A stretch of 64,000 nt of DNA from Bog-473 sp036268485 (GTDB lineage Bacteria > Actinomycetota > Acidimicrobiia > Acidimicrobiales > RAAP-2). Numbering within the stretch: the stretch's first letter is position 1; each line of letters begins with the position of its first letter. A program made the translations under genes and the position numbers. A model generated the notes under the pieces. That model saw nothing but the letters and a program-made list of their open reading frames with translations. It did no database searches and had not been told where the DNA came from. Location of the stretch: assembly GCA_036268485.1 (NCBI GenBank), contig DATAUC010000056.1:1-64000 (forward strand), written 5' to 3'. Shown here piece by piece: positions 7,964 to 18,187 of the stretch.

Positions 7964-9016
7964 GTGCGAATGCTGGTTGCGATGTCGGGTGGCGTGGACT
8001 CCTCGGTGGCCGCCGCGCTCCTGGTCGAGCAGGGACACGACGTGGTGGGGGCCACCCTCAAGCTGTGGGGCGGACCGTCGGATTCGGGCTGCTGCTCGGT
8101 GGCCGATGTCGATGACGCCCGCCGGGTGGCCCAGCAGTTGGGCATCGACCACCATGTCTTCAACCTGACCGAGGAATTCGACCACCATGTGGTGGCGCCC
8201 TATGTCGAGGCCCACGCCTTGGGGCGGACGCCCAACCCCTGCATCGAGTGCAACCGCTCCATCAAGTTCGACCGCCTCCTGGAGCGCTCGGCCCGCATGG
8301 GTTTCGAGATGCTGGCCACTGGGCACCATGCCCGGGTGACCGGTGCGGGTTCGTTCCAGCTGCGGCGGGGGGCCGACCAGGCCAAGGATCAGTCCTATGT
8401 CCTGTCCATGCTGGGCCAGGACGAGTTGGGCCGGGTCACCTTTCCGGTCGGGGAGATGACCAAGGATGCCGTGCGGGCCCACGCCGTCCGCCTGGGCCTG
8501 CGGACGGCCGACAAGCCGGACAGCCAGGACGTCTGCTTCATCGGCAGTGTCGAGGGCCGTCAGGGCTTCCTGGCCGACAAGTTGGAGTTCCATACGGCGG
8601 ACGTGGTCAACACGAAGGGCGACACCGTCGGTGCCGTCGATGCCGTCGAACTGGTCACCGTCGGGCAACGGCGCGGCATGGGCCACGGCAGCGACGGTCA
8701 GCGCCGCTACGTCGTGGCCGTGGACATCCCGACCCGGCGGGTCACCGTGGGCAGCGCGGCCGAGGCCTTGACCAAGGCCGTCACGTTGCCCCAGGGAAGC
8801 CTGACGTGGGTCGACCGTCCACTGGGCGACGGCGATCGGGCCGTGGCGCAGGTGAGCGCCCACGGGCGACCGGCACCCTGCACCGTGTCGATCGATGACC
8901 TGGCGTTGGTGGTGGCGTTCGATGTGCCGCAGCGTCCGGTGGCCGCCGGGCAGACCATCGCTCTCTATGACGTCGATGATCCGGACTCGGTCGTCGGCGC
9001 CGGCATTGCCGCCTGA
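7964..9016 (+). CDS. mnmA: tRNA-specific 2-thiouridylase MnmA
   Basis: This ATP-dependent enzyme puts sulfur on U34 of Lys, Glu and Gln tRNAs. It has 350 residues, the usual MnmA length. The PP-loop SGGVDSS is at residues 8-14. The two catalytic cysteines are in TPNPCIECN (Cys96) and DSQDVCFIG (Cys191), and the HHARV segment is near 121. The C-terminal beta-barrel domains follow. It starts at GTG 22 bp after the cysteine desulfurase, its likely sulfur donor. A weak CACACT hexamer is 6 nt upstream of the GTG, so it may also have its own leaderless promoter. ligA follows after 2 bp. Confidence 0.96.
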   Translation: MRMLVAMSGGVDSSVAAALLVEQGHDVVGATLKLWGGPSDSGCCSVADVDDARRVAQQLGIDHHVFNLTEEFDHHVVAPYVEAHALGRTPNPCIECNRSIKFDRLLERSARMGFEMLATGHHARVTGAGSFQLRRGADQAKDQSYVLSMLGQDELGRVTFPVGEMTKDAVRAHAVRLGLRTADKPDSQDVCFIGSVEGRQGFLADKLEFHTADVVNTKGDTVGAVDAVELVTVGQRRGMGHGSDGQRRYVVAVDIPTRRVTVGSAAEALTKAVTLPQGSLTWVDRPLGDGDRAVAQVSAHGRPAPCTVSIDDLALVVAFDVPQRPVAAGQTIALYDVDDPDSVVGAGIAA

Positions 9017-9018
9017 CC

Positions 9019-11115
9019 GTGGCTGACGGACCCACCAGCGCCGACGCGGCCCGAGCGGCCGAGCTGCGCGACCAGATCACGTACCACAACGAGCGCTATC
9101 ACACCCTGGACGCGCCGGAGATCCCCGACGCCGAATACGACCTCTTGGTGCGCGAGTTACGCGCGCTCGAAGCCGAGAACCCGTCGTTGGCCACGCCCGA
9201 CTCTCCGACGCAGACGGTGGGAGGGGCACCGTCGGGACTCTTCCAGTCCGTGCGCCACCGCGTCCCCATGATGAGCCTGGACAACTCGTTTTCCGAGGAA
9301 GACCTGCGGGCCTGGGCCGAGCGCCTCAAGCGTCAGGTCCCCGACCTCGATACGTCCACGGTGGCCTTCTCGTGCGAGCCCAAGGTCGACGGCGTGGCCA
9401 TGTCCCTGACCTATGAGCACGGCCGCCTGGTCCGGGCGGCCACCCGCGGTGACGGCGTGACCGGCGAGGACGTGACGGCCAACGTCAAGACGGTCAAGGT
9501 GGTCCCGCACGAGCTCAAACCGGCGCTGGCGCCGTACCCGGCCGTGCTCGAAGTGCGCGGTGAGATCTACCTGCCACTGGCCGACTTCAAGGCCATGAAC
9601 GAACGCCAGGAAGCGGCCGGTCAGCGCCTTTTCGTCAATCCCCGCAACGCGGCGGCCGGGGCGCTCCGGCAGAAGGATCCCACTATCACGGCCACCCGCC
9701 CCCTTTCCTTCTGGGCCTACCAGGTGGGCGAGGTGGAGGGCGCCACCGACGGTGGCACCTGGCCGGGACCGACCCAATCGGCCACCCTGGCCCTCCTCAA
9801 GAAGGCGGGTTTCCCAGTCAGTCCCGACGCCCGCATTATTGAGGGAATCGACCAGGTCGTCGCTCGTTGCGAGGAGCTGTCGCATGAGCGCCACGACCTG
9901 GCCTATGAGATCGACGGCGTGGTGACCAAGGTCGACGACCTGGCCTTGCACCGGCAACTGGGAGCGACCTCGCGGGCCCCGCGCTGGGCCATCGCCTTCA
10001 AGTTTCCCCCCGAGGAGCGCACGACCAAACTCCTCGACATTGAAGTGTCCATCGGCCGCACCGGTCGGGCCACGCCGTTCGGTCGACTCGAGCCGGTCTT
10101 CGTGGGTGGCTCCACCGTGGGCGTGGCCACGCTGCACAACGAGGACCAGGTGCAGGCCAAGGACGTGCGACCCGGTGACATCGTCATCGTGCGCAAGGCC
10201 GGTGATGTCATTCCCGAGATTGTCGGGCCGGTGCTGCAGGGGCCCGGGGTGCCCAAACGACGCAAACCCAAGTGGACCTTCCCGTCCGCCTGCCCCTCGT
10301 GTGCCACTGCGCTCGTTCGGCTGCCCGGCGAGAGCGACACCTACTGCACGAACATCGACTGCCCGGCCCAACGGGTGCAGCGCATCGCCCACTACGCATC
10401 GCGCTCGGCCATGGACATTGAGGGATTGGGCGAGGAGCGGGTGGTGGTGCTCATTGAGGCCGGCCTGATCGCCGACCCGGCCGATCTGTACCTCCTCACA
10501 CCGGAGCTGATCGCCGAGAAGAAGACAAAGGGGTTCGCCCACCTCTCGGCCTCCAATCTGGTGGCCGGCATTGCGGCCAGCAAGGCACAGCCGCTGAGCC
10601 GGCTGCTCGTTGCCCTGGGCATCCGCCATGTCGGACCGACGGGAGCCCGGGCCATCGCTCGGGCCTTCGGCACGCTCGATGCCATCCGGGCCGCCGACGA
10701 GGCGGCCCTGGCCGCCGTGGATGGCGTGGGTGGCGTTATCGCGGCCAGCGTGGCCGAGTTTCTGAGCGTGCCGACCAACCAGCAGGTGCTCGAGCGCCTG
10801 CGTGCCGGCGGCGTGAGCATGGAAGAGCCCGGCGGGGGCATGGGCGAGGGCGATGGTGGCCAGCCCCAGACCCTCCTCGGCAAGACGGTGGTGGTGACGG
10901 GTGCGGTGACGGGCTACACCCGCGAGGAGGCCGAAGAGGCGATCATGGCTCGTGGAGGCAAGTCGCCGGGCAGCGTGTCGAAGAAGACATTCGCGCTCGT
11001 GGTGGGGGATACGCCCGGAGCCAGCAAGCTCAAGAAGGCCGAAGATCTGGACATCCCGATCGTGCCGGCCGAGGCCTTCGATGCCTTACTCGAGTCGGGT
11101 TCGCTACCTGCCTAG
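9019..11115 (+). CDS. ligA: NAD-dependent DNA ligase LigA
   Basis: The essential replicative ligase, 698 residues, full length. In order: domain Ia (YHNERYH, about 22-28, NMN binding), the adenylation lysine in CEPKVDG (Lys122), the nucleotidyltransferase core to about 330, the OB fold, a four-cysteine zinc finger (CPSCATAL ... YCTNIDC, about 418-442), helix-hairpin-helix repeats around 460-590 and a C-terminal BRCT domain from about 615 (LLGKTVVVTGAVTGYTREEAE). The GTG start is 2 bp after mnmA, so the two are co-transcribed. Nothing looks degenerate. Confidence 0.97.
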   Translation: MADGPTSADAARAAELRDQITYHNERYHTLDAPEIPDAEYDLLVRELRALEAENPSLATPDSPTQTVGGAPSGLFQSVRHRVPMMSLDNSFSEEDLRAWAERLKRQVPDLDTSTVAFSCEPKVDGVAMSLTYEHGRLVRAATRGDGVTGEDVTANVKTVKVVPHELKPALAPYPAVLEVRGEIYLPLADFKAMNERQEAAGQRLFVNPRNAAAGALRQKDPTITATRPLSFWAYQVGEVEGATDGGTWPGPTQSATLALLKKAGFPVSPDARIIEGIDQVVARCEELSHERHDLAYEIDGVVTKVDDLALHRQLGATSRAPRWAIAFKFPPEERTTKLLDIEVSIGRTGRATPFGRLEPVFVGGSTVGVATLHNEDQVQAKDVRPGDIVIVRKAGDVIPEIVGPVLQGPGVPKRRKPKWTFPSACPSCATALVRLPGESDTYCTNIDCPAQRVQRIAHYASRSAMDIEGLGEERVVVLIEAGLIADPADLYLLTPELIAEKKTKGFAHLSASNLVAGIAASKAQPLSRLLVALGIRHVGPTGARAIARAFGTLDAIRAADEAALAAVDGVGGVIAASVAEFLSVPTNQQVLERLRAGGVSMEEPGGGMGEGDGGQPQTLLGKTVVVTGAVTGYTREEAEEAIMARGGKSPGSVSKKTFALVVGDTPGASKLKKAEDLDIPIVPAEAFDALLESGSLPA

Positions 11116-11189
11116 CGTTGGCCTGGGCCTCTCGGCGCATCAGCGTCCACCGGAGGTGGCCCGTTGGTCAGTAGCCTACGAATGCCCCG

Positions 11190-13145
<1,956 letters not shown>

Positions 13146-13162
13146 GGCAGGGGACTCCGACC

Positions 13163-13465
13163 ATGGCCATGCCGTTCGACCCGAAATGTGATCTCTGCGA
13201 AGCGGCGCGGCTTTCGGAGTGGCATCACGAGGATGACGTGTGCTGGGTGGCCGACTGCGAGGTGTGCGGGGTCCCGATGGTCGTCTGGAAATCCCACGGG
13301 CCGGTACCGCCCGATGAGGAGATTGCGCACATGATGACGCAGCTGTCTCTGGTGGCCGACGCTCGTTTCGGTCCCGACGGCTGGTCCATCGACCGGGTCA
13401 TGCGCCAGATTCCCAATCACTTCCACGCCCATGGCCGCGACCCGAATTGGTGGTTCCGCCGCTGA
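13163..13465 (+). CDS. Small HIT-like, zinc-ribbon-containing protein
   Basis: A 100-residue protein rich in Cys, His and Trp. It begins with a CxxC pair (CDLC, residues 9-12) and has a second CEVC pair near 32-35. Near the C-terminus, PNHFHAHGRD carries an H-x-H-x-H arrangement like the histidine triad of HIT nucleotide hydrolases. The middle VPMVVWKSHG resembles the 'P-x-LVVPKxH' strand of that fold. I infer a minimal HIT-superfamily protein with a structural zinc; the substrate is unknown. GGGGAC precedes the ATG, and the gene follows the kinase by 17 bp, so it is probably in the same transcript. Confidence 0.7.
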   Translation: MAMPFDPKCDLCEAARLSEWHHEDDVCWVADCEVCGVPMVVWKSHGPVPPDEEIAHMMTQLSLVADARFGPDGWSIDRVMRQIPNHFHAHGRDPNWWFRR

Positions 13466-13510
13466 CGCCAACTGGCCGAACCGGGGAACCCCCAAAGTAG
13501 GGTGACCGAG

Positions 13511-15148
13511 GTGGGGAACCGGACTTCTGACGAGATTCCCCCCTTGGAGCGTCCCGATATCCTGCTCAATCCCAAGGCCGATCCCGGCGGCGCCGCCCTC
13601 GGGGCCAGTGGCGCCGAAGCCTCGGTCGACCCCAGTTGGTTGGTCCTCTTTCAGCAGCGGGTGGTCGAGCGGGCCGAGCGCAGCCCCCGCTACCGCTGGT
13701 GGTCGCTGGTGGCGCTCCTGGCCGGACTGCTGTCGCTCAACATCACGTTCACGGTGTTCGTCGTCGCCCTGCCAACGGTCAAGGCGGACTTCCACACCAA
13801 CTTCTCGGTACTGACCTGGGCCTCCACCGGACCCCTGCTGGCCTTCGGCATCGCCGCCCCGTTCTTTGGCAAGGCCGGGGACCTCTTCGGGCACCGGCGC
13901 CTCTACCTCTTCGGCCTGGCCGGGGCCATGGTCAGCGCCGTCTTGACGGCGACGTCGGTCAATGTGGGCATGCTCCTGTTCGCCCGCGCCCTCGATGGCG
14001 TGCAGGGCGCAGCCACCGGAACCGCTTCCATGGCGCTGATCCTTCAGCTCTTCAAGCCCGAAGAGCGGGTCAAGGCGTTGGGATGGTGGTCGCTGGTCGG
14101 CGCCGGTGGACCGGTGCTGGGGGTGACGTTGGGGTCGCCGGTCATCCAGTACCTGGGCTGGCGCGACCTCTTCTGGGGGCAACTGCTGCTCCTGGTGATC
14201 GCTGCCGGCGTGGTGGCCTTGATCCTGCCCTCCCGCCGCCGCGCTCACTTGGGGGACGAGGTCGAACCGGCGGCCGACAAAGCCGAAGGTGCCGGTGCCT
14301 GGGACGGCATGGACTGGGTCGGGAGTTGGAGCTTGGCCGGCGCGGTCACTGCCGCCATGTTGGTACTGAGCATCGGGCCCATTGTGGGGTGGACGTCAGT
14401 GGGGGTGGTTCTCTCCGGCGTGGCTGCGGTGGTTTGCGTGGCGTTGTTCGTCTGGCGTGAACTCACCTTCGCCACGCCGCTGATCCCCACCAAATACTGG
14501 AAGCGCCGGAACTTCGTGTTCCCCATGGGCATGAGGGGCTTCTCCAACTTCGCCTATTTCGGCGGCTTCTTTCTTTTCCCGCTCCTCATGGAGCAGGTCT
14601 ACGGCTACAGCGTCTCGAAGGTGGGTTTCGTGTCGGTGGCCCGGCCCCTGCTCTTCGCCATCAGCTCGCCCATCGCCGGCTACATGACCGTGCGCACGGG
14701 TGAGCGCTTTGCCACCGTGGCCGGCGCCACGTCCGTGCTGGTGTCCATGGTGCTGTTCGCCACCCTGGCGCCGTCGTCAGGTCTGGGCATCATTTTGGTG
14801 GCCCTCGCCCTGTCCGGACTCGGGATGGGGGTGGCGCTGCCGGCCACGTCATCGACCATGGCCAACGAAGTGGAGGCCTCGGAGTACGGGGTCATGAGCG
14901 CGGCCCAACTCATGGCCACTCAGGTCGGCGAGGTAGCCGGCATTCAGGTGGTGCTCACCCTGCAGGAGTCCATCTCGCGCCATGGCGGCCTGCAGAACGT
15001 GCACCACAGCACCGAGCTGCTGCACAGCTTCCAAGTCGCGTTCTGGGTGGCCGGCCTCATGGCCGCGCTGGGTGTGGCCTGCGCCTGCTTCATGCGCCCG
15101 ATGCGCCGCACCAAAGTGACGGAGCGTCTGGTCGAACTCCCGCTTTAG
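13511..15148 (+). CDS. MFS transporter, DHA2-like (14-helix) drug exporter
   Basis: A proton-driven exporter of the major facilitator superfamily, 545 residues. An approximately 70-residue hydrophilic N-terminus is followed by about 14 hydrophobic helices, the DHA2 (EmrB/QacA) layout. Visible signatures are GKAGDLFGHRRLYLFGL (motif A, about 118-134), the 'GAGGPVLGVTLGSPV' motif C type glycine/proline helix and a central loop near 260. The start is uncertain: TAGGGT ends 7 nt before GTG 13511, favouring this codon, but GTG 13502 would add three residues. Its substrate cannot be read from sequence. The 3' end overlaps the convergent SCP2 gene by 4 bp. Confidence 0.87.
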   Translation: MGNRTSDEIPPLERPDILLNPKADPGGAALGASGAEASVDPSWLVLFQQRVVERAERSPRYRWWSLVALLAGLLSLNITFTVFVVALPTVKADFHTNFSVLTWASTGPLLAFGIAAPFFGKAGDLFGHRRLYLFGLAGAMVSAVLTATSVNVGMLLFARALDGVQGAATGTASMALILQLFKPEERVKALGWWSLVGAGGPVLGVTLGSPVIQYLGWRDLFWGQLLLLVIAAGVVALILPSRRRAHLGDEVEPAADKAEGAGAWDGMDWVGSWSLAGAVTAAMLVLSIGPIVGWTSVGVVLSGVAAVVCVALFVWRELTFATPLIPTKYWKRRNFVFPMGMRGFSNFAYFGGFFLFPLLMEQVYGYSVSKVGFVSVARPLLFAISSPIAGYMTVRTGERFATVAGATSVLVSMVLFATLAPSSGLGIILVALALSGLGMGVALPATSSTMANEVEASEYGVMSAAQLMATQVGEVAGIQVVLTLQESISRHGGLQNVHHSTELLHSFQVAFWVAGLMAALGVACACFMRPMRRTKVTERLVELPL

Positions 15149-15555
15149 GCGGTGATCTCCTTGAGGCGGTTGGCCATTTCAGCGGCGCTGGAGTCAGCGG
15201 CGGCCGGGGCACTGGTCAGCGCCATCAGCTTGGCCATGTCGCCCTCGACCTTGACCTTGCCGGCCATGAAGGCCTGCATGCCGGCCTGCGGGTTGCCCTC
15301 AATGAGGATGGCCTTGGCTGTGTCGTAGTCGACCGTGACCTTGAGGTCCTGCGTCTCGAGGTGACCGGTATCGAGGACCAGCTCACCCGACGAGGTGTCC
15401 ATGTGGGCGTCGATGTCCTTGTCCCCGAACGGGACACCGGTCACGACCAGGTTCATGCGCACGGTGTGCGGGATGGGAGGGGTCTTGCCCTCGTACTCGG
15501 CCCGGATCTTGCGGGCCTCTTCCAACCACTCGTCGCTCAAGAACGGGTACGCCAT
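15145..15555 (-). CDS. SCP2 sterol-binding-domain protein
   Basis: A 136-residue protein that is essentially one SCP-2 sterol/lipid carrier domain. Typical features are the beta-strand run ending VTVDYDTAKAILIEGNPQAGMQ and the C-terminal 'FMAGKVKVEGDMAKLMAL' signature. Such domains bind sterols or long acyl chains in a hydrophobic tunnel. The ATG has a strong GAGGAG 7 nt upstream. Its function here is unproven, but a lipid or sterol carrier fits an organism that also encodes sterol-type beta-oxidation genes at the other end of the window. Confidence 0.87.
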   Translation of the reverse strand: MAYPFLSDEWLEEARKIRAEYEGKTPPIPHTVRMNLVVTGVPFGDKDIDAHMDTSSGELVLDTGHLETQDLKVTVDYDTAKAILIEGNPQAGMQAFMAGKVKVEGDMAKLMALTSAPAAADSSAAEMANRLKEITA

Positions 15556-15669
15556 GTGATGCTCCTCTGTCGTCGGCTTGTACTGGCTGCGGGCAGGACC
15601 GCCGGCGCAATGCCCCGAACCCCCCTGGCCGCCGGAACGATAGTCGCCTCACCACTAACATGCCGAAGC

Positions 15670-16431
15670 GTGACCGCTCCCATTCTTCCTGGCGCCGAGC
15701 CCTATTCCGCCTCTGGAGACGCCCGTGGTGCTCTCGTCCTGCACGGATTCACCGGCAATCCGCAGTCGATGCGCGGGTTGGCGCTGGCGCTGGCCGACGC
15801 CGGCCTGACCGTGGAAATGCCGCTCCTGCCCGGACACGGCACGGTCGTGACCGACATGGTGCCCACCCGCTGGGAGGACTGGTCGGCTGCCGCCGATGCG
15901 GCCTACCTGGACCTGGCTGCCCGCTGCGAGTCGGTGGCCGTGGTCGGGTTGTCGATGGGCGGCACCCTGAGCATCTGGCTGGCCGAACAACACCCTGAAA
16001 TTGCCGCCCTGGCCCTGGTCAATCCTTTGGTCGTGCCCGACGAGGACACCATCAATTTCATCGGCCTGATGATCGACGGAGGGGATGAGCTGGCTCCTGG
16101 CGTCGGCTCGGACATCGCGCTGGAAGGTGCGGTCGAGTCGGCCTACGCCGAACTGCCGCTGCGGGCCGCCCGTTCACTTTTTGTCGGAGCAGGCGACGTG
16201 AACGCGAACTTGGACAAAGTGGCCTGTCCTGTCCTGTTGTTCTCCAGCCCGCAGGATCACGTGGTTCCGCCGATCTCCGGCGACCGCCTGGTCGAGGGCG
16301 TGTCGGGTTCGGTTGAGCGGATCGTGCTCGAGCGCAGCTTCCATGTGGCCACGCTGGACTACGACAAGGAAGAGATCGAGGCGCGCACGGTGGCCTTCAT
16401 CGCCGGCGTGCTGGCTACATCGGCACCATGA
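15670..16431 (+). CDS. Alpha/beta hydrolase, carboxylesterase/monoacylglycerol lipase-like
   Basis: A serine hydrolase of 253 residues. It shows the oxyanion motif LHGFTGNPQSMRGLA (about 24-38), the PLLPGHG loop, the nucleophile elbow GLSMGG (Ser about 95), an Asp in SSPQDHVVPP (about 198) and the His in RSFHVATLDYD (about 221). This layout matches Est30/monoacylglycerol lipase-like enzymes. The GTG start is preceded by TAACAT 8 nt upstream (leaderless type). A much longer in-frame ORF extends upstream but would overlap the SCP2 gene antisense and is rejected. The end overlaps gatC by four bases (ATGA), so it leads the gatCAB operon. Confidence 0.86.
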   Translation: MTAPILPGAEPYSASGDARGALVLHGFTGNPQSMRGLALALADAGLTVEMPLLPGHGTVVTDMVPTRWEDWSAAADAAYLDLAARCESVAVVGLSMGGTLSIWLAEQHPEIAALALVNPLVVPDEDTINFIGLMIDGGDELAPGVGSDIALEGAVESAYAELPLRAARSLFVGAGDVNANLDKVACPVLLFSSPQDHVVPPISGDRLVEGVSGSVERIVLERSFHVATLDYDKEEIEARTVAFIAGVLATSAP

Positions 16432-16754
16432 CCGACCCGGCTGACCCGGGCCACGCACGTCCACTGAGTCGCGACGATGTCATGCACGTGGCCAATCTGG
16501 CCCGGCTGACCCTCAGCGACGAGGAGGTCGATCTCTTCACAGCACAGCTGGGGACGATCCTGGCCCACGCGGCCGATGTGGCGGCTCTCGATTTGGCCCA
16601 CCTCGCCCCCTCGGCCCGCCCATTGCCGGTCGAGAACGCCCTGCGCCCCGACGAGCCGCGGCCCAGCCTCGATCGAGCCGAGGTGTTGGCTCAGGCTCCG
16701 TCGGTGGAAGACGACCGGTTCCGGGTACCCCGGATCGGCAGTGAAGCACCATGA
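16428..16754 (+). CDS. gatC: Asp-tRNA(Asn)/Glu-tRNA(Gln) amidotransferase subunit C
   Basis: GatC wraps around and stabilises the GatA-GatB complex, which converts Glu-tRNA(Gln) or Asp-tRNA(Asn) to the amide form. The 108-residue protein has the usual signature VMHVANLARLTLSDEEVDLFTAQLGTIL (read here in two blocks, residues 19-46) and the C-terminal LRPDEPRPSLDRAEVL ... FRVPRI. Overlapping ATGA junctions on both sides mean tight translational coupling with the hydrolase and gatA. Confidence 0.95.
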   Translation: MTDPADPGHARPLSRDDVMHVANLARLTLSDEEVDLFTAQLGTILAHAADVAALDLAHLAPSARPLPVENALRPDEPRPSLDRAEVLAQAPSVEDDRFRVPRIGSEAP

Positions 16755-18187
16755 GCGATGCGCTCTCGTTGGCCGCCGCGGTCCGGTCGGGTGCCCGGTC
16801 GGCCCGTGAGGTCACCGAAGAGGCGCTGGCCTCTGTCGCCGCCCGTGATGGAGACATCCACGCCTTCCTGACCGTCATGGCCGCCGAAGCCCTGGCCCAA
16901 GCGGATGCGGTGGACGCCACGGTGGCCGCCGGTCGAGATCCGGGGCCGTTGGCCGGCGTCCCCGTGGCCTTGAAGGACAACATGTGCACCCGGGGCATTC
17001 CGACCACATGTGCCTCGAAAATCTTGGAAGGCTGGCGTCCCCCCTACGACGCCACGGTGGTCGAGCGCTTGGCCGAAGCCGGGGCCGTGTTCATCGGGAA
17101 GACGAACATGGACGAGTTCGCCATGGGCAGCTCGACCGAGAACTCAGCCTTCGGGCCCACCCGCAATCCCCGCCGTCTCGACTGCGTACCCGGAGGGAGC
17201 AGCGGCGGTTCGGCCGCGGCGGTGGCGGCCGGCTTCACCCCTTTGAGCCTGGGTTCGGACACCGGTGGCTCCATCCGCCAGCCCGCCGCATTCTGCGGTG
17301 TGGTGGGCATGAAGCCGACCTACGGCCGGGTGTCGCGCTACGGCCTGGTGGCCTTTGCCAGTTCGTTGGACCAGATCGGACCCTTCGCGGCCACGGTCGA
17401 AGACGCCGCATTGCTCTACGACGTGTTGGCCGGACACGATCAGCGCGACAGCACGTCACTCCCGATACCTTCACCCTCGACCCTCGACCACGTCAACGAC
17501 GGCGTGGCGGGCGTGCGGGTCGGCCTGTGCCCCGATCTGGTGGACGGTTGCGACGCCGACGTGCGGGCCCGGGTGTACGAAGCGGCGGAAGCGCTGGCTC
17601 ACGCCGGAGCGACAGTGGAAGAGATCAAGGTGCCCGAGTTCGCCTATGGACTGTCGGCCTACTACCTCATCGCGCCGGCGGAAGCATCGTCCAATCTGGC
17701 CCGCTACGACGGGGTGCGTTACGGCCTGCGGGTCGGCGCGGACGACGCCGGCGGCATGAACACGGCGTCACGGACCGCTGGCTTCGGGGCGGAAGTAAAG
17801 CGCCGCATCATGCTCGGCACCTACGCACTCTCCGCGGGGTACTACGACGCGTACTACGCACAGGCGCAGCGGGTACGCACGTTGGTGATGCAGGCGTTCG
17901 AGCGTTCCTACGAGTCCGTCGACGTGCTTCTCGGGGCCACCGCACCCAGCACGGCCTTCGCCTTGGGAGCCAAGGTCGATGACCCGATGGCCATGTACAT
18001 GAACGACATCTGCACCATCCCTTCGAACCTGGCCGGCCATCCGGCGCTGTCGCTGCCCTTCGGGACGGGTGATGACGGGCTGCCCGTCGGCGTTCAGGTC
18101 CTGGCGCCTGCGCTCGACGAAGCGCTGCTCTTCCGGGTCAGCCGAACCATTGAGGCGGCGGCGCCCGCAGCGGGAGGTGGCGCATGA
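16751..18187 (+). CDS. gatA: Glutamyl-tRNA(Gln) amidotransferase subunit A
   Basis: The amidase subunit, 478 residues, which releases ammonia from glutamine or asparagine and channels it to GatB. The amidase-signature catalytic triad is visible. The lysine is in PVALKDNM (about 77), the cis-serine in the glycine/serine-rich PGGSSGGSAAA (about 150-160), and the nucleophile serine in DTGGSIRQPA (about 176). Full length. It overlaps both gatC and gatB by ATGA. Confidence 0.97.
   Translation: MSDALSLAAAVRSGARSAREVTEEALASVAARDGDIHAFLTVMAAEALAQADAVDATVAAGRDPGPLAGVPVALKDNMCTRGIPTTCASKILEGWRPPYDATVVERLAEAGAVFIGKTNMDEFAMGSSTENSAFGPTRNPRRLDCVPGGSSGGSAAAVAAGFTPLSLGSDTGGSIRQPAAFCGVVGMKPTYGRVSRYGLVAFASSLDQIGPFAATVEDAALLYDVLAGHDQRDSTSLPIPSPSTLDHVNDGVAGVRVGLCPDLVDGCDADVRARVYEAAEALAHAGATVEEIKVPEFAYGLSAYYLIAPAEASSNLARYDGVRYGLRVGADDAGGMNTASRTAGFGAEVKRRIMLGTYALSAGYYDAYYAQAQRVRTLVMQAFERSYESVDVLLGATAPSTAFALGAKVDDPMAMYMNDICTIPSNLAGHPALSLPFGTGDDGLPVGVQVLAPALDEALLFRVSRTIEAAAPAAGGGA

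Noticed and set aside
15361..15669. N-terminal extension of the lipase-like hydrolase
   Set aside because: It would run antisense through the SCP2 gene and its strong ribosome-binding site; conserved hydrolase sequence begins only after 15670.
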